Source of the DNA: Xiphydria camelus
Lineage: Eukaryota > Arthropoda > Insecta > Hymenoptera > Xiphydriidae
Assembly (NCBI GenBank): GCA_963678675.1
Contig: OY783198.1
Coordinates: forward strand, 10,612,580-10,676,579
Reading direction: 5' to 3'
Length of the DNA stretch: 64,000 bases
Part shown: positions 44,188 to 55,440 of the stretch, piece after piece
Layout: every line of letters starts with the position of its first letter
How positions within the stretch are numbered: position 1 is the first letter of the stretch
Notes under the pieces: model-generated
Database searches by the model: none
What the model was told of the DNA's origin: nothing
Seen by the model: only the letters and a program-made list of their open reading frames with translations
Position numbers and translations under genes: made by a program

Positions 44188-45125
44188 GGGGAAACTGGGG
44201 CACAGTGAAACATTGGGTACAGTGAAACATTTGTAATACCGTAATAAAAATACTTCTATTAATACATGTCACTCTACCTAGATAAACTCACAGTAAGCCT
44301 TTCCACAGATCCGCACCAACTCCCAGTAACTAACGGTTATATTTTCGAAACTAAGCTACGCTTGTGCCTTCGACTAACGAAAGTAAAATTTTGGTAAGTT
44401 AAATATTTTGCTTTATACTTTAAAAACTAACTTGATTAAATCGGGGGATAAGTCATTTACAATAATTGTTATGTTGGCTATTATTTTGCTAGCTCTTGAT
44501 ATTTTTATAAATGTAGTTAGAGAGTCATGATACTTAACCTCAAATCAGTAGTAGACTCATACGGGTTACAGTGAAACACCAAAAAGGACGAAAATGACTT
44601 ATCTATGTTTAATATGTAACATTCCCTGGAAAAATTACTCCGGTCCTGAATTGATTTGTTGCACCGACTGCAATAACTGGATTTGTGGTTATTGCAACAA
44701 TGACAGCAGTGATCCATATTATAAATGCTCAAATTGTACTAACAGATTTTAGCAGTGATGACAGCGTTGCTAATACAGATTATGTTCTGTAATCCAATTT
44801 TTTTCCTTTTAGAAACTATTCACAGTTTTACTTATTTTAGAGAAGTTGGTTAATAAATGTTTAAAAAAATATTACTTCTAAATGTTTCATACTGCTCCAC
44901 GTGAAGTTTCACTGTACCCCACTAGTGAGGCACAGTGAAACACTTACACCTTTTTTTTCAAGGAACATATTGTTAATTTTAGACATTTGATATAAACATG
45001 AGATATTGTGTATGTTGCCAAATGATGTAATCTTTGCATAGAACTTAGTTTTAACCTTTTACATCAATATTTGTAGAAAAAATGGCATTTCAAACTTTTT
45101 CGTTTCACTGTGCCCCAGTTTCCCC
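44188..45125 (+). mobile_element. TIR element with GGGGAAACTGGGGCACAG ends, 938 bp
   Basis: GGGGAAACTGGGGCACAG is mirrored exactly by CTGTGCCCCAGTTTCCCC. The right flank is TA, the left AT. GTGAAACA-type subterminal motifs recur on both strands (44205, 44221, 44569, 44886, 44935). It contains a small intact cysteine-rich frame at 44594. Confidence 0.9.
44594..44752 (+). CDS. 52-residue PHD-like cysteine-rich finger within a TIR element
   Basis: The ATG at 44594 opens an unbroken frame: MTYLCLICNIPWKNYSGPE, then LICCTDCNNWICGYCNN and, at the end, YYKCSNCTNRF. Paired cysteines (C-x2-C, C-x2-C, C-x2-C, C-x2-C) with a tryptophan before the third pair resemble a small PHD- or RING-type cross-brace finger. 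Such fingers close the C terminus of some pogo-like transposases. Here it probably represents the last exon of a transposase whose catalytic part has been deleted. An independent short protein is the alternative. Expression is unknown. Confidence 0.5.
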   Translation: MTYLCLICNIPWKNYSGPELICCTDCNNWICGYCNNDSSDPYYKCSNCTNRF

Positions 45126-46569
45126 TACATGTATTAGACATTAGAAAGAGATAGATATATCCTTATATTCTAATTATTATAAAATTCATCTGCTTGAACT
45201 GCTAATAACTGTACCCGTTAGCATAAATTTAATGTCGTTGCTCATATTTTCCTACCTTCTCAATTTCGATGAGAAATGTCGTATCTTTATTATTACATTA
45301 CTCCAGTTTCTACAACTTCGGGGGGTACCTACCTATGTATTTTAGTCACTCCATAACTTCGATGTACTTAAAAATCTGTCGAATCCGGAATAATTTAACG
45401 GCAGTTGACCGCAGCCCGTATCAATAGAAAGAGCTTTCGACCAAACAGTGCACCGCGTGAAAGAGAACGATCCAGGCGTGTAAATGCGTTCTCGGCCGAG
45501 TCATCCTTTGATTTTATACGTTTTGGTGTAACGTGAACACGAACGCGCGTGAGCGATTCGATTAAAACCGGGGTGCCGGATAGAAGTCCCAAGCCCAAAC
45601 GTAACTTCGATTCTCCCCGCCCCGCGCCATTATGCCTCGAACGAGGCGGAATTCGGGACGTCCGACTGTGCGAAAGGGCGTTGAACCTCTGCTCTCGCAT
45701 TTACCCCGAAACCACCAGCATTTGCCGCAGCTTCATCCTTTTAGACTTTTCTGGCCAGATGAAGATCCCAAACGCGGTAACAAGTTTGTGGTGACCATTC
45801 TCGTATCGGATAGTAGAAGAGATTTTTTGGAAAAAGTGTACGCTCCCTTAATATACAATATAAAGATGGTAACATTTTTGCCCCATATATGTAGGTACGG
45901 AATGAAACACATTCCCTAATACCCTATTACCATATGGTGCGGTAAAATTGAGCATACTTACTGAAAAAGATTTTTCTACTACCTATAGTATGTGAGAATA
46001 GTTACCATAGATTCTTCTATCTGCGCATAGAATTAAAATTACAATCAACAATTCCACAGAACTAATACCACGAGAAACTTTATAATTCTGAAGCTTGAGA
46101 AGATTTCCATACAGTTAGAAACATTTTTTAAATTTAACATAGATATGTATTTTACACGTATCAAGTAGCATCTAAATAAATGTTGGTTTTGATTTAAAGT
46201 GATGTTAAAATTACCTCTACTCCCATATGGCATACTTACGCTTGATGTATGTACGTACTTATATTATACATAAAATTTTTTTTAATGTAGAAAATAGAGC
46301 TAAATAAATGACCGGCTAATATGCGTATACTGTATGTTTATTATCTGTATACATGAAATATACATATGTATAATACATTTTATACGTGTAATATACATTT
46401 TTAATTTTCTGTAAGTACTGGAACGAAAAATATACGTAAATATTACTAATATTTTTCGTAACCATATGCGTATACGTAATATAGCTGCATCTGTATAAAA
46501 TTCACATATATTATACGTAACGTGCCGTGTGGGCCGTTTTTTATAAATTGTTCTTCTATGTATATAGGT
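45126..46569. other. Stretch without recognised genes; GC-richer at 45400-45780
   Basis: Positions 45400-45780 are CpG-rich with ORFs on both strands and no known domain. The stretch 46300-46530 is AT-rich with repeated TATACGTAATATA-like words. No inverted repeats with clear ends. Confidence 0.35.
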
Positions 46570-47302
46570 GTTTAAGGGGGGGGGGGGGGGGGGGGTCCAA
46601 CGGGTGGATAAAACCTCTATTTTTACGAATTCATTTTAGAGCTATTGTTGAAGTAGATATATTTCAATGTTTCGAATTTTATAAAGCATCATTCAAACAA
46701 CATTTTGTAATTTTTTTGTAGAAACATATTGAGAAATAAATCGGTGACGAAGCATTTTCGAGGACGCCTTTTAGAAAAGATGATTTGCGGTGGACACTAT
46801 ATTTCAGCGTAGAATTATCTCAAATCAAAAAATCAAAGCAATTTAATTAAAACATGTTTTTCTAGACACCTACGTTTTTCTTTAATTTTTTTCCATTTTA
46901 AAATTTTTGGTGATTGCTTGAAATAAAAATTGCGATTTTTCACGAAAAAATCCGTCATTTTGTTGCTGTAAAACCCCCTTAATGTAACAAAAGAAAAAGA
47001 AAAACGTAGGGGTCTGGTATTTTATATGTAGAAAGAGTGTGTACAAAATTTAAAAAGAATCGGTGCAGTAGTTTTTAAATGACAATGTCCACGGACTTTT
47101 AAAACTTGGTTTCGAGAAACAAGCGTTTTATGCGCCGAGCTCTTGCCGCTCCGCAGTATTAGAGGAGCGGAGACTTAAAGGTCTATGACTGAGAGTTTTG
47201 CTCCGATTGACTTGAAATTTTGACACAACATTCTTTAAATGTTTTACTATAAGAAAAGGCAATTAAAAAATTGATTTTTAGACTCCCCCTCCCCCCCTAA
47301 AC
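46570..47302. mobile_element. Possible TIR element with poly-G terminus
   Basis: GTTTAAGGGGG.. at the left and ..CCCCCCTAAACG at the right are inverted. The left end has grown into an uninterrupted run of 20 G (46576-46595). Inside are AT-rich non-coding sequences and a block ACCCCCTTAATG near 46973. Target duplication not seen; limits are tentative. Confidence 0.45.
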
Positions 47303-47397
47303 GTATAGAAGGAATAATTTGAAAGAATAATCAATCCGTAGTGTGATACGGCCTTTACTCCATCGATCTGTCGGTATCTATCAGAATGATAGGGATA

Positions 47398-47501
47398 GAG
47401 GAAACCGGAGCACGTTGTAACGAGAAAATGGACTCTCATTGCCGTGGATAGTAATAGGAACGAGAGGTCAACTTCTCGTTGCAACGTTCTCCGGCCTCTC
47501 C
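47398..47501. repeat. Short palindromic repeat, family P
   Basis: GAGGAAACCGGAGCACGTTG after TA is mirrored by CAACGTTCTCCGGCCTCTC before TA. The core is ATGGACTCTCATTGCC and GGAACGAGAGGTCAAC. Confidence 0.85.
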
Positions 47502-47613
47502 TATCGATGGGCGGATGAAATGAGGGGGCAGCCAGCAATCGTGCGATTGGTCGCTGAACATAAAATGAGGCTCCTCCTATTTCGAACCTCTTAGCTATTA
47601 CACCTTGTGTATA

Positions 47614-48376
47614 CAGAGTGATTCTCATCATGGTGGTTATAGAACGATATGCTATGTAGCGCTTTTTGGAGAATATAGGTTATCAGATACTACTGGACAC
47701 GGCTCGCACCTCGATGATTGGTTGTACGACGTGTACCGAAGCAGTGTCCACCAAACGTTTTTGGAGCAAGTCTCTAGTATCTGAGTGGCTGAATCAAACA
47801 CTAGGGATCTTCTTTTGAAGAGCTTACCGGGCAGTAAACGCCGTTCCAGCCAATCGTACAACGTTCTTGGGCTAATAGAGTACAATGTACAGTCTACAAA
47901 GCGTTATAAAGGGTGTCCCGTCATGTAATGTCCATACTGAATTTACGTGTTCCTGTGGTCAATCTGAACCGAAAAGTCTTAATACACAAGGGGTCTACAA
48001 GTCACCGTGTGTAAGTAAGAAAATGAAATGACATAATACTAATAAGTAAAGCAGCTTTATTTTTCATTAGACAATAATTTAAATAAAATCCAATCATCTC
48101 ACATATTGTTCGAAATGACCACCTTGATGATCAATACATAACTGTGCTCTTTGAGAAATCATTGTTATGGAGCGTAAAAGGATTTCATGGTCGTTACGGA
48201 ACACAAGCATGGTGGCTTTTGAGAGCCTTGTATATTAAGACTTTTCGGTCCAGATATCTCTATATAATCAATATTGACCCCAGGAACACGTAAATTCAGT
48301 ATGGACATTACATGACGGGACACCCTGTATACTCGTAGCATACCGTCCTATGACTACCATCCTCGGAATTGCTCTG
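47614..48376. mobile_element. CAGAGTGATTC-type TIR element carrying an insertion
   Basis: CAGAGTGATTCTCATCATGG at the left and CCATCCTCGGAATTGCTCTG at the right, with TA outside; ACGATATGCTA pairs with TAGCATACCGT. It encloses the element at 47909-48327. The remaining internal sequence has no recognised coding region. Confidence 0.75.
47909..48327. mobile_element. CAGGGTGTCCCG-type MITE nested in the previous element
   Basis: AGGGTGTCCCGTCATGTAAT at the left and ATTACATGACGGGACACCCTG (split after 20) at the right; arms of about 45 bp are nearly perfect. TA flanks. On the minus strand, ALCIDHQGGHFEQ-like residues near 48110 resemble the tail of a DUF4817-type transposase. Confidence 0.85.
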
Positions 48377-48892
48377 TACGTTACGTACGTGATAAATGAT
48401 GAATACTGTCTCGTCAATTTCATTCCCTTAAAAATGGAGGTTTCTAAAATAAACTAGTTCATTCATATTCTCGAAAATCCTCAAAATACTTAATTCGTGT
48501 GGATATGAGAAATATCACGAATAGTAGTAAATCTGCTTCCTGGAGGATTTGTCAGCGTTATTAACATTCCCTATCTGAAGGAGCACACGACAATGACGCA
48601 GCGCCTCTGTCGCGCCAAGAATTACTCGAGTGATTCTAACGAGGTGGCGTACCGACTGGTGGAGGTGACAAGCTAATTTTCTTTTTACGTCAACCTTCGC
48701 AAGCCAATTCGTTTTTCACTACAACTACTGCGATCTGTTCTTCTTATACCCGGTTATTCCTCCAATTACTATCAAACCGTTACATAGTAAATAGCAGTAG
48801 TTACGGGGCGTCGTTTCAGGAAAAGTAGCAAGAAAAAAGGGTGAACGCGTTCCGTAACATTTTGACTGTAAGAAACACAAAGTAATTCAATA
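48377..48892. other. Stretch without recognised genes
   Basis: No repeat or domain recognised. Confidence 0.35.
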
Positions 48893-48896
48893 TTAA

Positions 48897-48980
48897 CCCT
48901 GGAATGCTACCCATATTTTGAAGAGGTGGAAAGTTATTCCTTCTCTGGGGTGGAGGTATACCCCGGGTAGTATTCCAGGG
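48897..48980. mobile_element. 84 bp piggyBac-like MITE, TTAA-flanked
   Basis: CCCTGGAATGCTACCC at the left and GGGTAGTATTCCAGGG at the right are almost perfect inverted ends, with TTAA directly outside both. Only about 50 bp separates them. Confidence 0.88.
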
Positions 48981-48984
48981 TTAA

Positions 48985-50425
48985 ATAATCTATCGATAGA
49001 TACCAATCTTCTTAAGTATTCATAGCGATTATTTTTTTCAGGAATTTCTGAAAACCCTGGAATTATCAAGAAATTCTCCTGATTATGCAAAAGAGTTAGA
49101 GAGAAATCGAGTAAATTAAAGGATTTTCTAAGATTTCTTTATTATTTAATCAATTTATTTTATTTCAATATTTACATATTTATAGATATCCCAAAAAATG
49201 TCCTGCTTCAAATTAGAGAATCATACCTCGATCGTGTGTGTGATCAAAATGATACAATTTAACCCGGAATGCACCTTTAATGTCAGTAGAACTTGCTTCG
49301 TACTAGAGCTTTGATAACTTTCTCATTGCGAATCAACTGAAAATTCTCTTCTACAACAATTGAAATTACATCATATCATATAGATAGTAAAAGTTCGATA
49401 ACCTCCTCACATTGTCAGTATATGGATCGAGTCTCGTTAGTTAAGCATTACAATAATTTCGCGTGTTACGCTTCACACGATATCTGCCACTTTAGGCGTC
49501 GCGTGCCGAGCTGAGTATCTAGTGTTGTGTGTAGGACCTGAAAAAATCCAAGATGGCCGTTGCTTGAAGTACGATGCACAGCGCAACGTAAACGTTGTAA
49601 CGGTGAAAACAATGTAGTTTGCTTCGTGTCGTATACCGTGCTGGTTGAGTTTGCAGAACGTCAAGACCGATATCAATACTTTGATTTTGCTCTTTGGAGA
49701 TAATGAAAATCATGTTTCCTTGTGAATACATAACTTATTATTCCTGCAATTGCAAGAACGACCCGTGTAGAAATTTGATTGGGAATTCAGTGGGACCCCT
49801 ATAAGAAATCTTATGGAAATGATCTGGAAATGTAACGCTAGCATCATAGGATTCCTATCAGGAAAGCTTGGGTTACGTTAGGGATCTTATTAGAAGCTTC
49901 TGCTGCGGGGGTGGCGCCATTAGTTCACGAAATATCCGCAAAATCCAACCAGGGTCTCGTAGAAATCTAATCAGGATATCGCTAATAGGGGAATGTAACG
50001 CTACCCCTAACATATTTCCACAGGGAGATTGATATTTGCTGCTGCGATCCTTTAAAAAAACTGATTTGTAGGACAATTATTGATTAACGAGATTTACCCG
50101 ATTTTTCGACACGAAACATTCTAACTCACGCTAATACAGTTATAGCATCTGAAGATCTTGAAATATGAAATTGTACGGTATTATAATACTACCATTTATT
50201 ATTCAATAAGAGTAAAAGATGTTCATACCTACGATACGAGTTTTATTTACGAGAATTCACAAATTTCCGTATCTGCATAAGAGCATACAGATTTATTTGC
50301 ATAACTTGTCCCATCGTTGCAATATGCAATAATTTGTTTGTTATAACAATTTTTCTCGCTGGGATGTAAATCAACCCCAGTCTGGCAAATACGTGATTCT
50401 ATAGAAGTGTGGCAAGTAAGGGTTA
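48985..50425. other. Stretch without recognised genes
   Basis: TTAACCCGGAATGCACC at 49259 resembles a lone piggyBac-like left end without a partner. Positions 49750-50060 repeat words such as AATGTAACGCTA (49827 and 49994). ORFs at 49473-49731 have no known domain. Confidence 0.35.
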
Positions 50426-50680
50426 AGATAATACTTCTATTGCCTGTATTAGTTTAAAATTAATGTAATCTAATTTCCAATAGGTAATAATCAGACCAAA
50501 CAACAACAACAACAAGGTGGATAACGGTTGATAGAGTTATCTAAATAGGGAATTCAAGTAGGTATCTGTGTGGGTCATTACGTCTTTGAAGATGGTTCGA
50601 AGAAGAATCGAAACGTCAGACGTGTATTGATTATTGTTGTTGTTTGGCCTGATTATTACCTATTGAACATTCAATTATAT
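50426..50680. repeat. Single copy of the tandem palindrome unit (see 2690)
   Basis: It begins ATAATACTTCTATTGCCTG and AATAGGTAATAATCAGACC, and ends GTTTGGCCTGATTATTACC. The inner part GGTTCGAAGAAGAATCG then GAAACGTCAGACG matches the array units. The centre differs and includes a CAACAACAAC run. Confidence 0.75.
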
Positions 50681-51853
50681 TAATTTTTGAAATAAACTCT
50701 GTTTTCGATCGCGAAAACGTTAATCGTAACGCAGTTACCGAATCATTGACCAATCGTCGAGGAATTAGGTATCGTTGACACGGGAAGTTCGCGAAAGATG
50801 TCCATTCGCGCAAGTAGCTATCTGTAATTGCGGCCAAGCGTATTAAGATCGGGTAACGACGTGTTTTACGGCTCGAGTCGATGCCGATGACACGGTGTGC
50901 GCCGTCCGCCACGGCTCCCCGATCGTTACCGCGGGGCATGCGGTGCCTAATAGGACCCGGCCGCCTCCTGATTGGCTATAAACGGTAATTATTCGAAGAG
51001 AAGGTACCACCAGACGCACAGTTACGAACGCTGCTTAGCGGCGCTTGTAAACTTTTGCACCCGCCGACTACATAGTAGATGATATATCGCCGATGTCACG
51101 CCGTGATTGGATACCCGTTACTCGTATCGCCTGCAAATGTGTGTGTGTGTGTGTGATCGACGGATTTTTTTCTCCCGCGATATTGCGAAGTCGGTAGAGG
51201 TACTTTGGATTCTAAGGTGAATCCCCATTCGAGCGCTTTCAATGGCTGGGAGAGTACGCTTTTTTTTTCAAAGTAATCGGTCTCTTCCCATTCGATATCC
51301 GAGCTATAAACAGGCGCCTTAATTACCTATATCAATGTTGCGTGTTTCAGCGAAATGAAGTGCGCCGGCTACGTGATTACTGCGAGAAAGAATTAAATTG
51401 TTTATCGCTTAACGAGAAGATTGCAGTCTGTACGATCGACTGGTCGATTCTTCCACTAGCTTTAGTATTTATAAACATCATTCTGATTTCATCTTGACTG
51501 TTACAAGCATGCATTACATACATACGTACGAATCTACATAAATGATATCTGCGATATACTCAGACAGGTTTGGAGAACATAATCACGCATGACATAATTT
51601 ACTTTTGTAATTCGAAAATGCCAATATCTTACTAACCGTTCTAGAGACGATTTTTCAATCAATGTCTTTTTCGCTAGTCTTAATGAGCTCTCTAACTTTT
51701 ATAGAAGTAAACACAAAATCGGTTATCGTCTTAAAAAATGAAACCATCAAACTTTTGTCTTTAATATTTTTTTATATCTCGCTTTGTTTCCGATATAATC
51801 GACTGTGTTATATAAAATGAGAAATACTATACATATAGGTATACGAGTATGTA
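50681..51853. other. GC-richer then AT-rich stretch, no recognised genes
   Basis: Positions 50700-51120 are CpG-rich, with a minus-strand ORF (50631-50939) of unknown kind. A (TG)n tract lies at 51139-51155. Confidence 0.35.
51139..51155. repeat. (TG)n microsatellite
   Basis: About eight TG units. Confidence 0.85.
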
Positions 51854-52065
51854 CACTCGGGCTCACGGAATCTGTCGCTGGTGACTTTTTTAAACCTTAT
51901 TTTTAAACGTACTAACCAGTGAACAATTAATTCTCATGCCCTCATTAGCTACGGTGACGTCTACTCTCGTTAATGAAAGCACGAGGATTGATTAATCATT
52001 GGTTAGTACGTTTAAAAATAACATTTAAAAAAAGTCACCAGCGACAGATTCCGTGAGCCCGGGTG
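51854..52065. mobile_element. 212 bp foldback MITE, TA-flanked
   Basis: CACTCGGGCTCACGGAATCT at the left and AGATTCCGTGAGCCCGGGTG at the right, TA outside. Arms of about 70 bp (also TTTTTAAACGTACTAACCA and inverse). Non-coding. Confidence 0.9.
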
Positions 52066-52092
52066 TACAGTACTGATACGGTTCGTACTAGG

Positions 52093-52910
52093 TATACCGC
52101 ATGTCCTATGGCCAACCGCGCAGGTGAGCTGCGACCTGAATTCTTGACTTCGGCAGTATTTATGGTACAGTTAGAGTGGGCTTCAGACGAGTGCACTGCA
52201 TAAGAATGAAGTGTCGACTGCTCTTCTAATAGCTGTCAATTCGGGAGATCGAAGCGTTTCGTGTAACCTCAAAATCGTAAAGTTTTGAATTAGTAGTGAA
52301 TAATTTGTAGAAGTGATGAGAAATAATCATAAATAATCTTCCGAATTGACAGCCATCGGGAAATCAAACGACGCTTTTCGCTCTTACGCTGCGTTCTTAC
52401 GAAAAGTGTGAAACGTCTGATCTCCCGATGGCTATCAATTCGGGAGATCGAAGTCTAAGCTCGAAATCGTGAATCTTTGAATAAATGGTAAGTAATGTTC
52501 AGAAGTGAGAGTTAACAATCATTCGGGTTTTTTCGATGTCCAACCGAATTACACGCCTTATGCCTATTTGTTTCAGAAATTATTTCCGCGCTAGCACCGC
52601 GCGTTCTAGGAAGTAGTTTTACGAAGTGGCGTGAGCGATACCTAAGGTGTCACAATTCGGAAGATTATTTATGATTATTTCTCATCACTTCTACAAATTA
52701 TTCATTACTAATTCAAAACTTTACGATTTTGAGGTTACACGAAACGCTTCGATCTCCCAAATTGACAGCTATTAGAAAAGCAGTCGACACTTTTCGTTCT
52801 TATGCAGCGCACTCGTCTGAAGCCCACTCTAACTGTACCATAAATACTGCCGAAGTCAAGAATTCAGGTCGGAGCTCACCTGCGCGGTTGGCCATAGGAC
52901 ATGCGGTATA
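52093..52910. mobile_element. Large foldback, ~255 bp arms
   Basis: Arms 52093-52348 and 52653-52910 are nearly identical inverted copies, beginning TATACCGCATGTCCTATGG and ending with its complement. The loop (52349-52652) has further AATTCGGGAGATCGAAG copies, related to words in the arms. Non-coding. The right arm directly abuts the next foldback. Confidence 0.92.
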
Positions 52911-53906
52911 CAGGGTGTAAAAAAAGTCCCGGGACGGCCGAATATTTTGAAAAATATGCGTCGCATAGAAAAACAAAAAAAACAGGTATTCAATAGTTTC
53001 AAAAGTTCTATCCAGCCATATCAAATTCGACTCCCCTCCCCCCACCCCGCTAGGGGGCGGGGGGTATCTTCAACATTTTTAATGGAAACCCGCAGTTTTT
53101 ATTGCAGATTCGAGTTTTACGTTAAAAAAATAAGAAACTTTTGTCTGAAATATTTTTTTGTATCATGGGTAGATGGCGCTCCAATCGATGGGGGAAACAT
53201 AAAAATATGAAAATCCTAAAAGTTCATGGAAAAAAACTTCAAAACGAAAAACAAAAAACACGAGTTCAATATTTTTAAATGTTTTATCCAGCCATACCAA
53301 ACTCGACCCCCTCTTCCTACACCGCCGGGGTAACTTCAACGTTTTAAATGGAAACCCCCAACTTTTATTGCAGATTCGGATTTTCAAAAAAATACTTCAG
53401 ACAAAAGTGTCTTGTTTTTTTACCTAAAACCTGAATCTGCAATAAAAATTTGGGGTTTCCATTAAAAATTTTGAAGTTACCCCCCGCCCCACAGCTGGGT
53501 TGGGGGGAGGGGAGTCGAATTTGATATGGCTGGATAGAACTTTTAAAACTATTGAATATGTGTTTTTTTGTTTTTCGTTTTGAAGTTTTTTCCATGAATT
53601 TTTAGGGTTTTGTATTTGTATGTTTCCCCCATCGATTGGAGCGCCATCTACCCCTGATACAAAAAAATATTTCAAACAAAAGTTTCTTATTTTTTAACGT
53701 AAAACCCGAATCTGCAATAAAAATTGGGGGTTTCCATTTAAAATTTTGAAGTTACCCCCCGCCCCCAACGGGGGTGGGGGGAGGGGAGTCGAATTTGATA
53801 TGGCTGGATAGAACTTTTGAAACTATTGAATACGTGTTTTTTGTTTTTCTATGCGACGCATATTTTTCAAAATATTCGGTGGTCCCGGGACATTTTTTAC
53901 ACCCTG
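52911..53906. mobile_element. 996 bp foldback with CAGGGTGTAAAAA ends and four internal subrepeats
   Basis: CAGGGTGTAAAAAAAGTCCC at the left and GGGACATTTTTTACACCCTG at the right, with TATA on both sides. The whole sequence folds about a centre near 53400. Each half contains two copies of a ~220 bp unit carrying CCAGCCATA(T/C)CAAA, TCGACTCCCC and AATGGAAACCC. The phrase GATGGCGCTCCAATCGATGG and its inverse occur once per half. ORFs across it only translate repeats. Confidence 0.92.
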
Positions 53907-54729
53907 TATAATATTACGCTTATGCTTGTAAAGATTGTATCTACTATTAACGCGCTATTGCAATAATAATGACAATATTGTAATATTTACAATCATCCAA
54001 AAAGAATCATAAATTATTATCACAAATGTGCTAATTGCAGTCGCTCCAATCACACTTTCCTTTTTGGCGTAAAAAATATTGCCACGTCACTTTTAATAGG
54101 TACCAGCAAATAACTGACCTGTAGCAAACTGGAATGAATTGAGATAAAAGTACCTATAAAGTACCAGGAAATTAGCGTACGGTACAAAAGTATAAATATG
54201 ACGATGAAACATAGAGGAGGGTCTTTCAAACGATCCGACTTATCGGAAATTCCAGTTACACAATTCCCTCTTATTACCTTTCACGCGTGGTGGTAGGTCA
54301 CAGCTCATCGAAGCCAAACGACATATATAGAAAGTATGGCGTGCCTACCTACCGCAAAGAGGGTACAAAATTATTTTTCCGGCGCAACGTGTACCATGCG
54401 ATAGAAGTGTTAATATGTAACGAAGAAGAATAAATTAGCCGCGGCGACACGTAATGGTCCGTGCATTCACAGCCAGATGCCTTAATGTATGACGATTCAC
54501 AGTAGCTGCTTATGTAACGAGGTGTTTCATCGAATAATTCTTCGCTTCGACCTTTGTCGAAGAGGGTTCTAGCGATAGGTGTGCGCACGCATTGCGATAT
54601 AAGCTTGCAATAATTTATCGTTATACGAGATATCTTGTCATATGAACGAAATACTCCCTTTCACAAGCACGACTCCAAAGGTTGAAATCTTTGCCTCTCG
54701 ATGACCCAGGACTTTTTGGTATACACGTA
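53907..54729. other. Stretch without recognised genes
   Basis: No repeats or domains recognised. Confidence 0.35.
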
Positions 54730-54823
54730 TGGGAAACTGGGGACGGTGGTAACGGGAAAAAGGCCCCTCGTTCCCGCTACTTTTCACGGTAACGAGAGGC
54801 CAAGCTGGTGTTACACGCATCCC
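54730..54823. repeat. Short palindromic repeat, family P
   Basis: GGGAAACTGGGGACGG at the left; core AAGGCCCCTCGTTCCC and GTAACGAGAGGCCAAGC; the right end is eroded. Confidence 0.72.
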
Positions 54824-55063
54824 TGTACTCATATCGAATCAAACTTCGAATTCAAGTTGTCTGGCCGAAGCATTGAGACTGTGGCGGGGACATTGATTCG
54901 TCCAGTCGCTTAGGTTCAAAAGTATCGACTCATTCAGAGCCCAAAAACAATAGGTTTGCCCTTGTTTTCTACATTAAGTACACTACATTTTCCAGACAGT
55001 ACACTAGGTAGACTAGGTATAATATAACGTATTATATGGTAGTTATTACATACTATAGGGGCC

Positions 55064-55350
55064 GAAAGTGTAGAATTCCTCACCCCTTCAAGCTATGTAT
55101 CGAAGCCTATCCTCCTTTTGAGGAGGTATGAGAATGAGGACATTTACTGCGAGATATAGCTTGTAGAAGTACCACCTCTGCTGGTTTCTATCGCTGGTTT
55201 CATCTCGTCTGATTGGTTCAAATTTTAAAGAAGTGTCATGCTCGCTAGCGTCGAACCAACCAAACTAAAAATCGGGGAACCAGCGGAGCTGGCATCGTCT
55301 GGATCAGCTGATAAATAAGCTTCCTCATTGATGGAGAATTCTACACTTTC
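55064..55350. mobile_element. 287 bp MITE, AAAGTGTAGAATTC ends
   Basis: AAAGTGTAGAATTCCTCA at the left and GGAGAATTCTACACTTT at the right are inverted. Inner short hairpins (CCTCCTTTTGAGGAGG at 55110) are present. Target duplication not identified. Confidence 0.7.
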
Positions 55351-55440
55351 TTATACTTTCTGATAGATATTATACATGTACTACATATACCGCAAAAACT
55401 CGAGTGTACTTATTGTTAGTGTAAAGAAGAAGAACCGCAT

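Noticed and set aside
49259..49275. TTAACCCGGAATGC as a piggyBac-like left end
   Set aside because: No inverted partner with TTAA was found downstream within the window.
52800..53675. ORFs of 74-87 codons with similar sequences on both strands
   Set aside because: They translate the inverted subrepeats of the 996 bp foldback; similarity reflects DNA repetition, not a gene family.
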